Assembly: GCA_964543905.1 (NCBI GenBank)
Contig: CAZIZO010000011.1
Location: 1-64,000 of the forward strand
DNA: 64,000 bases
Direction of reading: 5' to 3'
From: GCA-016699835 sp964543905
GTDB lineage: Bacteria > Planctomycetota > Phycisphaerae > Phycisphaerales > UBA1924
Shown: positions 34,038 through 42,610 of the stretch, piece after piece
Position numbering within the stretch: position 1 is the stretch's first letter
Layout of the letters: every line of letters begins with the position of its first letter
Translations under genes and position numbers: made by a program
Notes under the pieces: model-generated
Seen by the model: only the letters and a program-made list of their open reading frames with translations
The model's database searches: none
Told to the model about the DNA's origin: nothing

Positions 34038-35564
34038 CTAGCGAGTGGGCGAGTGGTATCCCATGGCGTGGAGGATGGCGTCGAGATCGTCCGCGACCTT
34101 GATGGGCGGGTTGCTGAAACGGCCGGTGGGTTTGGCGGCGCCGAGGTCCACGCCGGCGGCCTTCATGTTGAGCCCGGTGTGGTAGGCGACGGTGACATCG
34201 GGGTCTTTGAGGAGGTGTCCGGTGAGGATGCAGACGACGGTTTCGTCTTTTTTGATGATGCCCTGATCGAGGAGCAACTTGGCGCCAGCGACGGAGGCGC
34301 CGGAGGCGGGTTCGCACCCGAAGCCGAAGCGACCGACGAGGGATTTGTGCTCGACGATCTCGTGATCGCTGACGGAGCGGACGACGCCGTTCATGGCGTG
34401 GAGCGCGCGGAGGGCTTTGGGGAGGTTGACGGGACGGTTGATCTCGATGGCGGTGGCAACGGTGTGGGCACGCTCGTGTTCACGGTCCATGCGGGCGTAC
34501 TCGTGGTCGATGGCGGCTTGGTCCCACGTGCCGGAGAGGACGTCGGCGTGCGGGGCGGGGTGTGGGGCGTTCCAGCGGAGGGCGAGGTCGTTGTAGACGC
34601 GATCGAGGGTGCGGGCCCCTTGGGCCTGGATGACGGCGAGGCGTGGGATCTTGGAGACGAGGCCGAGTTGCTTGAGTTCAAGGAAGGCCTTGGCGAAGGC
34701 GGAGCAGTTGCCGAGGTTGCCACCCGGGACGACGATCCAATCGGGGACGTTCCAGTCGAGCCCTTCGAGGACGCGGAACATGATGGACTTCTGCCCTTCG
34801 AGGCGGAAGGGATTGACGGAGTTCATGAGGTAGACGCCGACTTCGGGCATCTTCTCGGCGATGTGACGAACGCGAGCAAGGCAGGCGTCGAAGTCACCGG
34901 CGACCTGGAGGGTGATGGCGCCGTATTCGAGGGCCTGGCTGAGTTTGCCGTAGGCGATCTTGCCGTCGCCGATGAAGACAAAGCACTTCATGTCGGTGAG
35001 GGAGGCGTAGACGGCGAGGGCGGCGGAGGTGTTTCCGGTGGAGGCACAGGCGACGCGTTGGGCGTTGACGATGCGGGCGTGGGTGAAGCCGGCGGCCATG
35101 CCGTTGTCCTTGAAACTGCCGCTCGGGTTGAAGCCTTCGTATTGGAGGTAGAGGCCGGCGTGGTCGGGGGAGAAGCCGAGGACTTTGGCGAGTTGGTCGG
35201 CGCGTTGCAGGTTGGTTCGGCCTTCGCCGAGGGTGACGATCTGGGACTCGTGTTCGTAGAAGGGGAGGAGGTTTCGGAATCGCCAGACGCCGGAGAAATC
35301 GAGGGAGGAGGGGGAGGCGGGGGTGCCGGCGGCACGGCGAGCGCCTCGGGTGGCGCTGCGTGCTTCGAAGACGCGCCAATCCCGCGGCGCGTCGGCGCCC
35401 CAGTCGTAGGCGACATCGAGGAGCGAACCGCACTCGGGGCAGGAGACGAGGACTTGGTTGATGGGCCGTTCGCATCGACAGGCGGCGTTCATGCACCGCT
35501 GGATGGCGCGAGTGTTCGGGGGGATGGTGGAAGGGCTGTGTCGCGTTGCGGATGCGGAGGTCAT
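34038..35564 (-). CDS. thrC: Threonine synthase (PLP-dependent, with N-terminal Cys cluster)
   Basis: A 508-residue PLP enzyme making threonine from O-phosphohomoserine. The N-terminus carries a Cys-rich zinc-ribbon-like patch (Cys24, 29, 31, 42, 45 in 'CMNAACRCERP' and 'SCPECGS'). The PLP lysine lies in 'NPSGSFKDNGM', 'ASTGNTSAALAVYA' is the phosphate-binding loop, and 'VVPGGNLGNCSAF' is the conserved glycine loop. 'FGFGCEPASGASVAGAKL' is typical. It is the last gene of a five-gene minus-strand run, 33 bp after the HEIGHH protein gene. Confidence 0.93.
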   Translation of the reverse strand: MTSASATRHSPSTIPPNTRAIQRCMNAACRCERPINQVLVSCPECGSLLDVAYDWGADAPRDWRVFEARSATRGARRAAGTPASPSSLDFSGVWRFRNLLPFYEHESQIVTLGEGRTNLQRADQLAKVLGFSPDHAGLYLQYEGFNPSGSFKDNGMAAGFTHARIVNAQRVACASTGNTSAALAVYASLTDMKCFVFIGDGKIAYGKLSQALEYGAITLQVAGDFDACLARVRHIAEKMPEVGVYLMNSVNPFRLEGQKSIMFRVLEGLDWNVPDWIVVPGGNLGNCSAFAKAFLELKQLGLVSKIPRLAVIQAQGARTLDRVYNDLALRWNAPHPAPHADVLSGTWDQAAIDHEYARMDREHERAHTVATAIEINRPVNLPKALRALHAMNGVVRSVSDHEIVEHKSLVGRFGFGCEPASGASVAGAKLLLDQGIIKKDETVVCILTGHLLKDPDVTVAYHTGLNMKAAGVDLGAAKPTGRFSNPPIKVADDLDAILHAMGYHSPTR

Positions 35565-35597
35565 GAAGGATGGTACGAAGGGAGCGGGGCGTGGGGA

Positions 35598-36185
35598 TCA
35601 GGCGAACTCGAGGAGTTCAGGAGGGAGGCTCCTGATGCCACGTCGCTTGGCTTTGGCGACGGCGTACTTGAGGGAACGGCGCACGCGATCGTGGACGGCG
35701 TCGGTGATGTTGAGGTCGTGCTCCTTCATGGCGGTGAGGGCGAACATCCAGGCGTGATACTCCTCGAGGCAGCGTGGCTTGTACACATCGAGTCCGATGG
35801 CGTGGTGCCCGATCTCGTGCAAGAAGATGGCGGCGGAGAGTGGGCCACGCGGGCGTGGGGATTCGATGAGATTGGCGACGGTGCCGTCGCGGTAGATGAC
35901 CTGCCAGGCGCAGCCCGAACTGGACGATCGCCACTTCCGAACGCGGACGTTGTATCGGGCGAGCATGACCTGGACCATGCGGTCGTAGCGGTCGAGCATG
36001 GAGGCGGGCTTGGAGCGCGACGTGCGGGAGGCGGCCTTGGGCGTTCGGCATCGTGCGGGCGTCGGGGGCTTGACGCGAGCCCGTACGGGTGCGGCACGAT
36101 CACGTCGCAGGGGTAAAGAGGGTGGCGCGACCTTGACGCGGAATCGCTTGGCGATGGGCTCGATGAGGTCCCAGAGTGTCAGCAC
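35598..36185 (-). CDS. Putative metal-dependent peptidase with HEIGHH motif, function unknown
   Basis: A 195-residue protein with no signal peptide or membrane segment. The centre carries 'FLHEIGHHAIGLD' (HEIGHH 123-128), an HExxH zinc-peptidase motif, with possible third ligands in the following 'EEYHAW'. The N-terminal half is basic and Pro-rich. I do not recognise the family. Start proposed at GTG 36185, inside the last codons of fmt (7-bp overlap), with GGAGG upstream, which implies translational coupling. Its place directly behind def and fmt makes a link to protein N-terminus processing conceivable, but nothing else supports that. Confidence 0.6.
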   Translation of the reverse strand: MLTLWDLIEPIAKRFRVKVAPPSLPLRRDRAAPVRARVKPPTPARCRTPKAASRTSRSKPASMLDRYDRMVQVMLARYNVRVRKWRSSSSGCAWQVIYRDGTVANLIESPRPRGPLSAAIFLHEIGHHAIGLDVYKPRCLEEYHAWMFALTAMKEHDLNITDAVHDRVRRSLKYAVAKAKRRGIRSLPPELLEFA

Positions 36186-37123
36186 GCGGGAGGTCCTCCG
36201 ACCAGTGATTCTTGGGATTGGACGTGTCGTCCGTTCGCAAAGTCGCGCCAGGGCATGGGACGCTTGCCGGGGGGTTGGACTTCCAGGAGTTGAAGGGCGG
36301 AGTTGTGCCCGCAGCGGACGAGTCCGAGGGCGGCGTCGAGGATGGTGCCCGGGGTGGGGTCTCCCTGTGCGTCGGAGAGCGCCCGAACGCGGAGGAGTTT
36401 GAGGGGCTCGTTGCGAAAGGAAACGGCGATGCCGGGCCAAGGGGTAAGGCCGTGGACCGTGCAGCGGCACTGGTCGGCGGATCGAGCGAAATCGAGGACG
36501 GCGTCGGCCTTGCTGAGTTTCTTGGCGAGGGTGACGCGGGAATCGTCTTGGGGAACGGGATTGAGGGAGTTGGAAGCAAAGTCGGCGAGGACGCGACGGA
36601 CGAGCGCGGGGCCGTCCTGGGCGAGGAGGTCATGGAGTTCGCCGGCGGTCTGGAGCGGATCGATGGGGCGATGGGACTGGGCGAGGATCAGGCCCGCATC
36701 CATCTTGTCGGCGAGGGTGATGACGCTGTTCCCGGTGGAGGAGTCTCCGGCGAGGATGGCGGCGTTGATGGGTGCGGCTCCTCGCCATCGTGGGAGGAGG
36801 GAGGCGTGGAGGTTGATGGCGAATCGGTCGTGGAGGAGCGCGGGCTTGAGTTTCTGGCCGAAGGCAATGACGACCCAGGCGTCGGCGTGGAACGCACGAA
36901 TCTGAGTTGTGATGTCGGGGTTGTTGACGTTGGCGGGCTTGAAGAGCGGGACGTGAGGGAGATTGGCGGTGGCCCAGTCGGCGATGGGGGTGGGGGAGAG
37001 TTTGCCACCGCGGCCGGCGGGCTTATCGGGTTGGGAGACGATGGCGAGGAGGGCGTGCTCGCGGTCGAGCATCTGGAGGGTGGGAAGGCCGAAGGCACCG
37101 GAGCCGAAGAAGACGAGTTTCAT
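36179..37123 (-). CDS. fmt: Methionyl-tRNA formyltransferase
   Basis: A 314-residue enzyme that formylates initiator Met-tRNA with 10-formyl-tetrahydrofolate. The Rossmann start is 'KLVFFGSGAFGLPTLQMLDREHALLAIVSQPDKPAGRGGKLSPTPIADWA'. The catalytic region 'AINLHASLLPRWRGAAPINAAILAGDSSTGNSVITLADKMDAGLIL' contains the Asn, His and Asp active-site residues. The C-terminal OB-fold is shorter than in E. coli. It follows def by 12 bp in the same direction and overlaps the HEIGHH gene. Confidence 0.95.
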   Translation of the reverse strand: MKLVFFGSGAFGLPTLQMLDREHALLAIVSQPDKPAGRGGKLSPTPIADWATANLPHVPLFKPANVNNPDITTQIRAFHADAWVVIAFGQKLKPALLHDRFAINLHASLLPRWRGAAPINAAILAGDSSTGNSVITLADKMDAGLILAQSHRPIDPLQTAGELHDLLAQDGPALVRRVLADFASNSLNPVPQDDSRVTLAKKLSKADAVLDFARSADQCRCTVHGLTPWPGIAVSFRNEPLKLLRVRALSDAQGDPTPGTILDAALGLVRCGHNSALQLLEVQPPGKRPMPWRDFANGRHVQSQESLVGGPPAC

Positions 37124-37135
37124 GGGACGTGGGGA

Positions 37136-37693
37136 TTAGCGGGCGGCGCGACGTTCGAGATCGCGGATGGCGAACTTGTTTTTGAGGCGGCTGAGTTGGG
37201 TGAACTTGTCGATGATGAGGGTGCCTTCGAGGTGGTCGAACTCGTGCTGCCAGCAGCGGGCGAGGAGGCCGCCGGCGGTGTGGGTGAAGGGCTGGCCCTC
37301 AAGGTCGAGGGCGGTGATGGAGATGACGGGCGGGCGGAGGACTTCGCCGCGGATGTCGGGGAGGCTGAGGCAGCCTTCTTCGAAGGCTTCGAGGTTGCCG
37401 ACGGGGTGGGAGAGGACGGGGTTGATATAGACGACGGGCCCGCGGGTGGCGGTGGGAGGTGTGGCGGACGCGGAGCGTTTGTCGTCTTCAGGAACCTCGG
37501 CGACGAAGAGCCGCCAGGAGAGAGCGACCTGGGGCGCGGCGAGGCCGACGCCCTCGGCTTCGCGCATGAGGTCGATCATGCGTCGCGCGACGGCGCGCAC
37601 TTCGTCGGTGACCTTCTCGATCTTGGCGGCTTTGACGCGAAGGGCGGGGTGGGGGTAGTCGACGATTCGCAGTTTGGTGGCGTCCACGGGCAC
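37136..37693 (-). CDS. def: Peptide deformylase
   Basis: A 185-residue metalloenzyme removing the N-formyl group from new proteins. All three motifs are intact: 'GVGLAAPQV' (48-56), 'EGCLSLP' (106-112) and 'QHEFDHLEG' (149-157), where the Cys and the two His residues bind the metal and Glu is the catalytic base. A 15-residue Ser/Thr/Ala insert (residues 70-85) follows motif 1. It sits 12 bp upstream of fmt, the usual def-fmt pairing. Confidence 0.96.
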   Translation of the reverse strand: MPVDATKLRIVDYPHPALRVKAAKIEKVTDEVRAVARRMIDLMREAEGVGLAAPQVALSWRLFVAEVPEDDKRSASATPPTATRGPVVYINPVLSHPVGNLEAFEEGCLSLPDIRGEVLRPPVISITALDLEGQPFTHTAGGLLARCWQHEFDHLEGTLIIDKFTQLSRLKNKFAIRDLERRAAR

Positions 37694-37713
37694 GATGAAT
37701 GGTAGATGCGTGC

Positions 37714-38214
37714 TCAGGCGTTCGGCGCGGCGAAGCCGACGACGACGGTGCTGAAGTGGAGGGGAAGAGTGCCGCGAGGCGTCTGGAACTCAACGCGAGC
37801 GCCGACGGACAGGCCTGGCGGAAGGGCGTAGGCGAAGTTGGCGGCGAAAGCGGCGTAGCCGACGACCGCGATGGAGACGGGCGTTGGGTTGAGGGCGAGA
37901 CGGAGCCCCCTGCGGCGGGTGTTGAGGACGAGGGTGGCGGATTGGAGGGCTGGGGAGATGGGGCGCCCGTCGAGGGATTGGACGGAAAAGGAGGCGTACG
38001 TCGCGTTGGCGATGCCTTGGCCTTCGAAGAGGATGCCCGGGACGTAGGTGGTGATGGAGAGGGTGGCGCGATAGACGCGGCCTTCGTGGCGGAAGAAGGC
38101 TTCGAGTGGTGCGGGCAGGGTGAGGTCGGTTCCTTGGGCGTGGGCGCGTGGGCACACGGCTTGGGGCGCCAGGAGGAGCGAGGCGACGAGGAGGGCCACG
38201 AGGAATCGACGCAT
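37714..38214 (-). CDS. Secreted protein of unknown function
   Basis: A 166-residue protein with a clear signal peptide ('FLVALLVASLLLAPQAVCPRAHAQ') and a small beta-rich mature part ('VYRATLSITTYVPGILFEGQGIANATYASFSVQSLDG', 'GARVEFQTPRGTLPLHFSTVVVGF'). I do not recognise a family. It is the first gene of the run, 20 bp before def, so it is probably co-transcribed with def, fmt and thrC, although its product is exported and theirs are cytoplasmic. Divergent from the SET-domain gene. Confidence 0.65.
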   Translation of the reverse strand: MRRFLVALLVASLLLAPQAVCPRAHAQGTDLTLPAPLEAFFRHEGRVYRATLSITTYVPGILFEGQGIANATYASFSVQSLDGRPISPALQSATLVLNTRRRGLRLALNPTPVSIAVVGYAAFAANFAYALPPGLSVGARVEFQTPRGTLPLHFSTVVVGFAAPNA

Positions 38215-38414
38215 GAGATCGTCCTTTGCATTGGGGATGGGGAGGTGGGACGGCGGAAGTTCTTCGCACGTCGCCGGGTGTGGGAGGAGATACGCGGCTG
38301 TCGAGAACGAGTTCCCGAGGAATCGTCAGGCCGTTACGATCGGGAGTTGGGGTTGGGATCGTGGCACATCGTGAGCCGCATCAAGTTAGGCTGAGGCGAA
38401 CATGGGGGTCTCCA

Positions 38415-38969
38415 ATGAACGGCAGGCGCTGGGTGGAGGTTCGAGAGAGCGGCATCTCGGGGAAGGGGCTCTTTGCCGCGTGCGAGATCCCGGCGGGCGA
38501 GGCGGTTCTGGCGATGAGCGGGATTCTCCTGGCATATCACGAGGTGGACTGGGCGCGTCATTGGTCGATGCAGGTGGACCATGACCTGTGGCTGTGTAAT
38601 GACGACACCACGACCGAGGTGGATCACTACTTGAACCACAGTTGTGAACCGAATCTTGGCTTTGGAACGGGCGGGCCGAGGGAGGCTCCCGTGTTGCATG
38701 CGATGCGGGAGATTGCCGCGGGCGAGGAACTGACGTGGGACTACGCGATGTCGATGGGGGAGTCGGGGTGGTGCGTTGCATGTCGATGTGGCGCGGCGAC
38801 CTGCCGGGGAGTCATCCGGGGTTTTCCGGCGCTCTCGGCGAGTGAGCAAGACCGCCTTCGTCCATGGTGCCTTGACTATCTCAGAGCGCCTCGGACGCGA
38901 GACGCGGTCACGGGCGGCGGGAGCGCGGCGCCGGCTTTGATCCACGGCGATCCTCGTCCTTCTTCATGA
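38415..38969 (+). CDS. SET-domain (post-SET) protein lysine methyltransferase
   Basis: A 184-residue protein that is almost entirely a SET domain. 'GISGKGLFAACEIPAGEAVLAMSG' is the SET-N strand set, 'YLNHSCEPNLGF' (72-83) and 'GEELTWDYAMS' the SAM and catalytic motifs, including the Tyr of ELTWDY. A post-SET zinc cluster follows, 'CVACRCGAATCRG' (Cys120, 123, 125, 130), as in eukaryotic histone methyltransferases. The bacterial target is unknown. ATG 38415 is chosen by homology. Its last 62 bases overlap the DNA methyltransferase gene on the other strand. Confidence 0.85.
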   Translation: MNGRRWVEVRESGISGKGLFAACEIPAGEAVLAMSGILLAYHEVDWARHWSMQVDHDLWLCNDDTTTEVDHYLNHSCEPNLGFGTGGPREAPVLHAMREIAAGEELTWDYAMSMGESGWCVACRCGAATCRGVIRGFPALSASEQDRLRPWCLDYLRAPRTRDAVTGGGSAAPALIHGDPRPSS

Positions 38970-39690
38970 TGAAGAGGTAGTTGAAGCCGCGGAGGAAGAA
39001 GTTGCCCTCTTCGGCGGCCTTGTGCCAGTTGCCGCGGGCGAGTTTCTGGTTATGTCGGACGACGGCGATGATGTCGATGGGGACGAAGTGTCGGCGGAGG
39101 ATGGAGAAGAGTTCGAAGCCGATGGGAGCGAAGCGACCGCCCTTCTCGCCTTTGATTTTCCTGAACGAGTCGCTGACGTACAGGGCCATGTAGCGACGAT
39201 CGCGGAGGACGCGGTGGAGTTCGGCGATGGCTTTGGACATCGCGGCGTAATAGGCCTCGCCGGCGTCGTCGGCGAGGGCGTCGAGTTTGCCGATGCAGCG
39301 GGGGTCGTCGGAGTAGTCGACGTGGGTGGAGTACGGCGGGTCGACGAAGGCGAAGTCCACGGACTCGCCCCGGAGCGGGAGGGAGCGTGCGTCGGCGTGG
39401 CGAATGTCGGGGCGGGAGGGGACGAGGTCGAAGGCGATGGGGAGGCGACGGAGGTCCTTGGCGACATCAAGGGTGGTGCCGCTGCCGCACATGGGATCGA
39501 GGATGGTGTCGCCTTCCCGTGTGTAGCGTTGGAGGAGTTGCCAGATCACCCAACTGGGGGTAGCGCCGACGTAGGCCCTGTCGCCCTGCATGGGGCCGGA
39601 GTCCGAGTCGTAGTGTTGGCTTGGATACTCCCACAGCGTAGTGGTTTGGATGCGGAGCGGGGGCTTCTTTGGGGGGCGGCGAGGGGGCAT
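38908..39690 (-). CDS. Site-specific DNA methyltransferase (N6-adenine/N4-cytosine), orphan
   Basis: A 260-residue methyltransferase. The SAM motif 'LDPMCGSGTTLD' (64-75) precedes the catalytic 'FVDPPYSTHVDY' (DPPY 117-120). The order motif I then IV is that of the gamma-type N6-adenine or N4-cytosine enzymes. The frame stays open well upstream (to 40119), but homology starts at the Pro/Lys-rich 'MPPRRPPKK', so ATG 39690 is used. No restriction endonuclease gene is nearby. It may be a housekeeping enzyme like CcrM/Dam, a solitary defence relic, or an RNA methylase. Recognition site unknown. Confidence 0.75.
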   Translation of the reverse strand: MPPRRPPKKPPLRIQTTTLWEYPSQHYDSDSGPMQGDRAYVGATPSWVIWQLLQRYTREGDTILDPMCGSGTTLDVAKDLRRLPIAFDLVPSRPDIRHADARSLPLRGESVDFAFVDPPYSTHVDYSDDPRCIGKLDALADDAGEAYYAAMSKAIAELHRVLRDRRYMALYVSDSFRKIKGEKGGRFAPIGFELFSILRRHFVPIDIIAVVRHNQKLARGNWHKAAEEGNFFLRGFNYLFIMKKDEDRRGSKPAPRSRRP

Positions 39691-39739
39691 AGCGGTGAGA
39701 GGGAATGGGGCGTTGAACGCAAGGCCGAAGATGTGAGCA

Positions 39740-40843
39740 TCAGGCTCGATGAACTTGCTTTCGAAGCACGGCGAGGACGGCGGACTTGGTTTCATCGAGG
39801 GGGCGATCGAGACGCGCGCCGGCGGCGCGGACGTGTCCGCCGCCGCCGAGTTCCTTGGCGGCGGCGTTGACGTCGATGGCGAATCCGCCGGGCGTGGATT
39901 CGGGCTTGCTGCGCATGCTGACCTTGGTGAGGGTCTTGGTGCCGGTGCTGTTCGTGCTGCTGACGTCGGTGAGGAGGACGGTGACCTGGACGGAGGGGAT
40001 GGCTTGTCCGAAGTCGACGAAGCCCCCGGATTCGCCGGGCTCGGCACCGGCGTCGGCAAAGTCGCGATTGGAGAGGGACATGACGGCGATGTGCTGGCCG
40101 TTGTGGTCGAGGGGCACAAGTTCGAGGGAGGCGAGGGCGCGGGCGAGGAGGCGGAGGCGGCCCGGGGATTCTCGCTGCTCGACGATCTGATAGAGGCGGA
40201 CGTTTTCGGCGCCGGCGTCGAGGAGTTCGCCGGCGGTGGTCATCACGCCTTTGGTCACGTTGCTGTGGCGAAACCAGCCCGTGTCGGTGGCGAGGCCCAG
40301 ATAGAGGGGCGTCGCGATCCCGGGCGGGAGTTTGGCGAGCGATGGGAGGCCCAGGATGTGTCGGCAGAGTTCGGCGACGGGTTGGCAGGCGGCGGCGGCC
40401 GTGGTGTCGATGACGCGGAGTTGGGCGACGTCGGCGTCGCCTTGGACGTGGTGATCGACGATCGCGGTGGCGTCGAGGCGCTTGCGGATCCAGTCGGCGA
40501 AGGGTTCGAGTTGCGTCCACGAGCCCGTGTCGAGGATCATGACGGCCTCGGGATCGATGTGGTCGGGCGGAGTTGCCTTGTCATCCAGACGCATCACGGG
40601 TGTGTGACCACGCACATCATCGAGCCAGGGCGGGAAGGGGCCGGCGTACCAGGCTTCGGCGCGGGGCGTGGGGCCGAACGGACTGCAGAGGTTGAGGGCG
40701 CGGACGAGGGCGAGGGTGGAGCCGACGGCATCGCCGTCGGGCTTCTGGTGCGTGAGCACGACGATGCGTCGGCAATCTCGGAGCCAGTGGGCGAGTTCGA
40801 GGAGCGAGGTGGTTGAACGCCAGGTGTGCATCGGGAGTTCCAT
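39740..40843 (-). CDS. nrnA: DHH/DHHA1 phosphoesterase, NrnA-like (oligoribonuclease/pAp phosphatase)
   Basis: A 367-residue protein. 'LTHQKPDGDAVGSTLAL' (30-46) carries the Asp ligands, 'ILDTGSW' and 'VDHHVQGDA' (DHH 130-132) supply the DHH core, and 'ELGGGGHVRAAGARL' is the DHHA1 substrate-binding loop. Relatives degrade nanoRNA and 3'-phosphoadenosine 5'-phosphate. Start at ATG 40843, which overlaps the ribF stop codon (TAATG), so it is translated by re-initiation. Cytoplasmic. Confidence 0.85.
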   Translation of the reverse strand: MELPMHTWRSTTSLLELAHWLRDCRRIVVLTHQKPDGDAVGSTLALVRALNLCSPFGPTPRAEAWYAGPFPPWLDDVRGHTPVMRLDDKATPPDHIDPEAVMILDTGSWTQLEPFADWIRKRLDATAIVDHHVQGDADVAQLRVIDTTAAAACQPVAELCRHILGLPSLAKLPPGIATPLYLGLATDTGWFRHSNVTKGVMTTAGELLDAGAENVRLYQIVEQRESPGRLRLLARALASLELVPLDHNGQHIAVMSLSNRDFADAGAEPGESGGFVDFGQAIPSVQVTVLLTDVSSTNSTGTKTLTKVSMRSKPESTPGGFAIDVNAAAKELGGGGHVRAAGARLDRPLDETKSAVLAVLRKQVHRA

Positions 40844-41778
40844 TACACGCATTGGGAAACTCGGTGCGGGATTCCGGGCCGGGGCAGGGTGAGGAAGTCG
40901 CGGACGCGGTCGCAATCGCGGGCGATCTGCTCGCCGAGGGCGTCGATCGAGTGGTAGCGGACCTGCTCGCGGAGCCACGCGACGAGTTCGATGGTGAGGG
41001 ACCATCCGTACTCGCTTGGAAGAACCGACGGATCGAAATCAAGAAGGTGGGCTTCGATGCGGCGGTCGAGCCCGTCGAAGGTGGGGCGAGTGCCGATGCT
41101 GAGGGCGGCTGGGAAGCGACGGCCATCGGCGAGGCTTCCCCAAGCGGCATAGACGCCGTCGGCGGGGGGCATGCACTCTGTTTTGAGGTTGGCGGTTGGG
41201 CAGTGGATCGTTCGGCCCTTCTGGTCGCCGCGGATCACGGTGCCGGTCATCTGGTAGTTGCGTCCGAGGACGAGTGCGGCGTCGGCGACGCGGCCGTGGG
41301 AGAGGAGCCAGCGGACGAGGGAACTGGAGGCTCGGGCGATCTGGTGGTCGGTGAGGGCGATCTCGACGGGGGGCACGATTTCGACGGCGAAGCGGAACGA
41401 TTGCCCGAGTTGGCGCAGCGTGCGGATGTCGCCGGAGCGGCCTTTGCCGAAGCGGAAGTCGTCTCCTTCGACGATGAAGGAGGGGGCGTGGTCCTGGACG
41501 AGTTGGGCCACAAAGGCGTGTGGAGATCGCTGCAGGAGATCTGGTGTTGGGGCGAGGCGCACGACATCGTGGGCGCCGGCGTCGAGGAGTGCGGCACGGC
41601 GCTGCTCGAAGGTCGTCAGTCGTGGCGGGGCCGCATCGGGTCGGAGGACAGCGGCTGGGTGCGGATCAAAGGCGAGCGCCACGACGCGTGGGGCGAGGGT
41701 GCGGGCGCGGGCGATGAGCGCACGGTGTCCGAGGTGGACGCCGTCGAAGTTGCCGATGGTGACCGCGGTGGTCGGCAT
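40843..41778 (-). CDS. ribF: Bifunctional riboflavin kinase/FAD synthetase
   Basis: A 311-residue enzyme making FMN and FAD from riboflavin. The FAD-synthetase half opens with 'TIGNFDGVHLGHRALI' (7-22), its ATP-binding motif, and continues through 'FIVEGDDFRFGKGRSGD'. The kinase half has 'TGTVIRGDQKGRTIHCPTANL' and 'DGVYAAWGS'. The first in-frame Met before the motif, at 41778, is used. Overlaps the DHH phosphoesterase by one base and is otherwise isolated. Confidence 0.94.
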   Translation of the reverse strand: MPTTAVTIGNFDGVHLGHRALIARARTLAPRVVALAFDPHPAAVLRPDAAPPRLTTFEQRRAALLDAGAHDVVRLAPTPDLLQRSPHAFVAQLVQDHAPSFIVEGDDFRFGKGRSGDIRTLRQLGQSFRFAVEIVPPVEIALTDHQIARASSSLVRWLLSHGRVADAALVLGRNYQMTGTVIRGDQKGRTIHCPTANLKTECMPPADGVYAAWGSLADGRRFPAALSIGTRPTFDGLDRRIEAHLLDFDPSVLPSEYGWSLTIELVAWLREQVRYHSIDALGEQIARDCDRVRDFLTLPRPGIPHRVSQCV

Positions 41779-41950
41779 GGGAGAGAGCGTAGGGAGGGAG
41801 AGAGAATCACCCATCGCCGTGTCCGCCATGGCGATCGGGACGCGGTTCGTGCGTGCGTGGTCGAGAAGAACGTGCGCGAGCGATCGAGGGAATGAACGGT
41901 GCCGACGGAGGCGATGGAAGACACCTTCTCCCCTCCGTTGGATGGATGCG

Positions 41951-42610
41951 TTAGCCCAACAGCTCGTGCGTTCGGAGGGTGTGCTCGATCTGGGGGGCGG
42001 TGTCGCGGGTGTGATCGACGAGCGCGGTGCGCCAGCCGAAGCAGGCGGCGGTGGCGATGTTGTCGGGGAGGTCGTCGAAGAAGAGGATTTCGGCGCCGGC
42101 GAAGCCGGTGGCTTCTTCGAAGGCGGAGTAGATCTCGGAGGCGGGCTTGGCAAGGCGGAGGAGGTGGCTGGCGTGGCGGTGGTGGAGCGTGTGGGCGGTG
42201 GGGAAGTCGGCGCGCGTGGTGGCGGTGGGGATGTGGCGGGACCAGTGACGCTCGTTGGTGTTGCTGAGGAGGGCGGTCGTGATCGACGAGTTCTTGTGCA
42301 GGCGGTCGATGACGCGATCGACGCCGGGGTATTCGTCCAGGAGCCAGGCGTCGTGGATGCGATGGAGTTCGTCGATGGTGTACAGTCGATCGACGGCGTC
42401 GTGGAGTTTTTCGAAGAACTCTTGGCTCGTGAGCAGGCCGATCTGGAAGGCTTGGCCGAGGGGTTTGCGTCGGGCCTGGCACTCGGGTGAATCGGTGTTC
42501 CCGCGGAGGTCGAGCCCGGCGGCTTTCACGCCTTCGGCCCAGGATCGGCAGTGGCGGAGGATGACGCCGCCCCAGTCGAAGCAGACGAGGCGGATGGGGG
42601 TATCACTCAC
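41951..42610 (-). CDS. HAD-superfamily hydrolase
   Basis: A 219-residue phosphatase-like protein. The nucleophile loop is 'FDWGGVI' (Asp11; the usual DxD has Gly at the third position, more like haloacid-dehalogenase relatives). 'LLSNTNERHW' is motif II, 'RLAKPASEIY' holds the motif III Lys, and 'FFDDLPDNIATAACFGWRTALV' is motif IV. The substrate is unknown; such enzymes usually hydrolyse small sugar or nucleotide phosphates. Its first eight bases overlap the end of truD, which makes it the second gene of that pair. Confidence 0.85.
   Translation of the reverse strand: MSDTPIRLVCFDWGGVILRHCRSWAEGVKAAGLDLRGNTDSPECQARRKPLGQAFQIGLLTSQEFFEKLHDAVDRLYTIDELHRIHDAWLLDEYPGVDRVIDRLHKNSSITTALLSNTNERHWSRHIPTATTRADFPTAHTLHHRHASHLLRLAKPASEIYSAFEEATGFAGAEILFFDDLPDNIATAACFGWRTALVDHTRDTAPQIEHTLRTHELLG

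Noticed and set aside
38908..38969. Overlap of the SET and DNA methyltransferase genes as evidence for a joint system
   Set aside because: The genes converge on opposite strands and the overlap is only 62 bp, as expected for chance in a dense genome.
40860..40910. A GGGGCAGGGTGA stretch reminiscent of an FMN riboswitch near ribF
   Set aside because: It lies inside the end of ribF, not in a leader, and the other conserved helices are missing.
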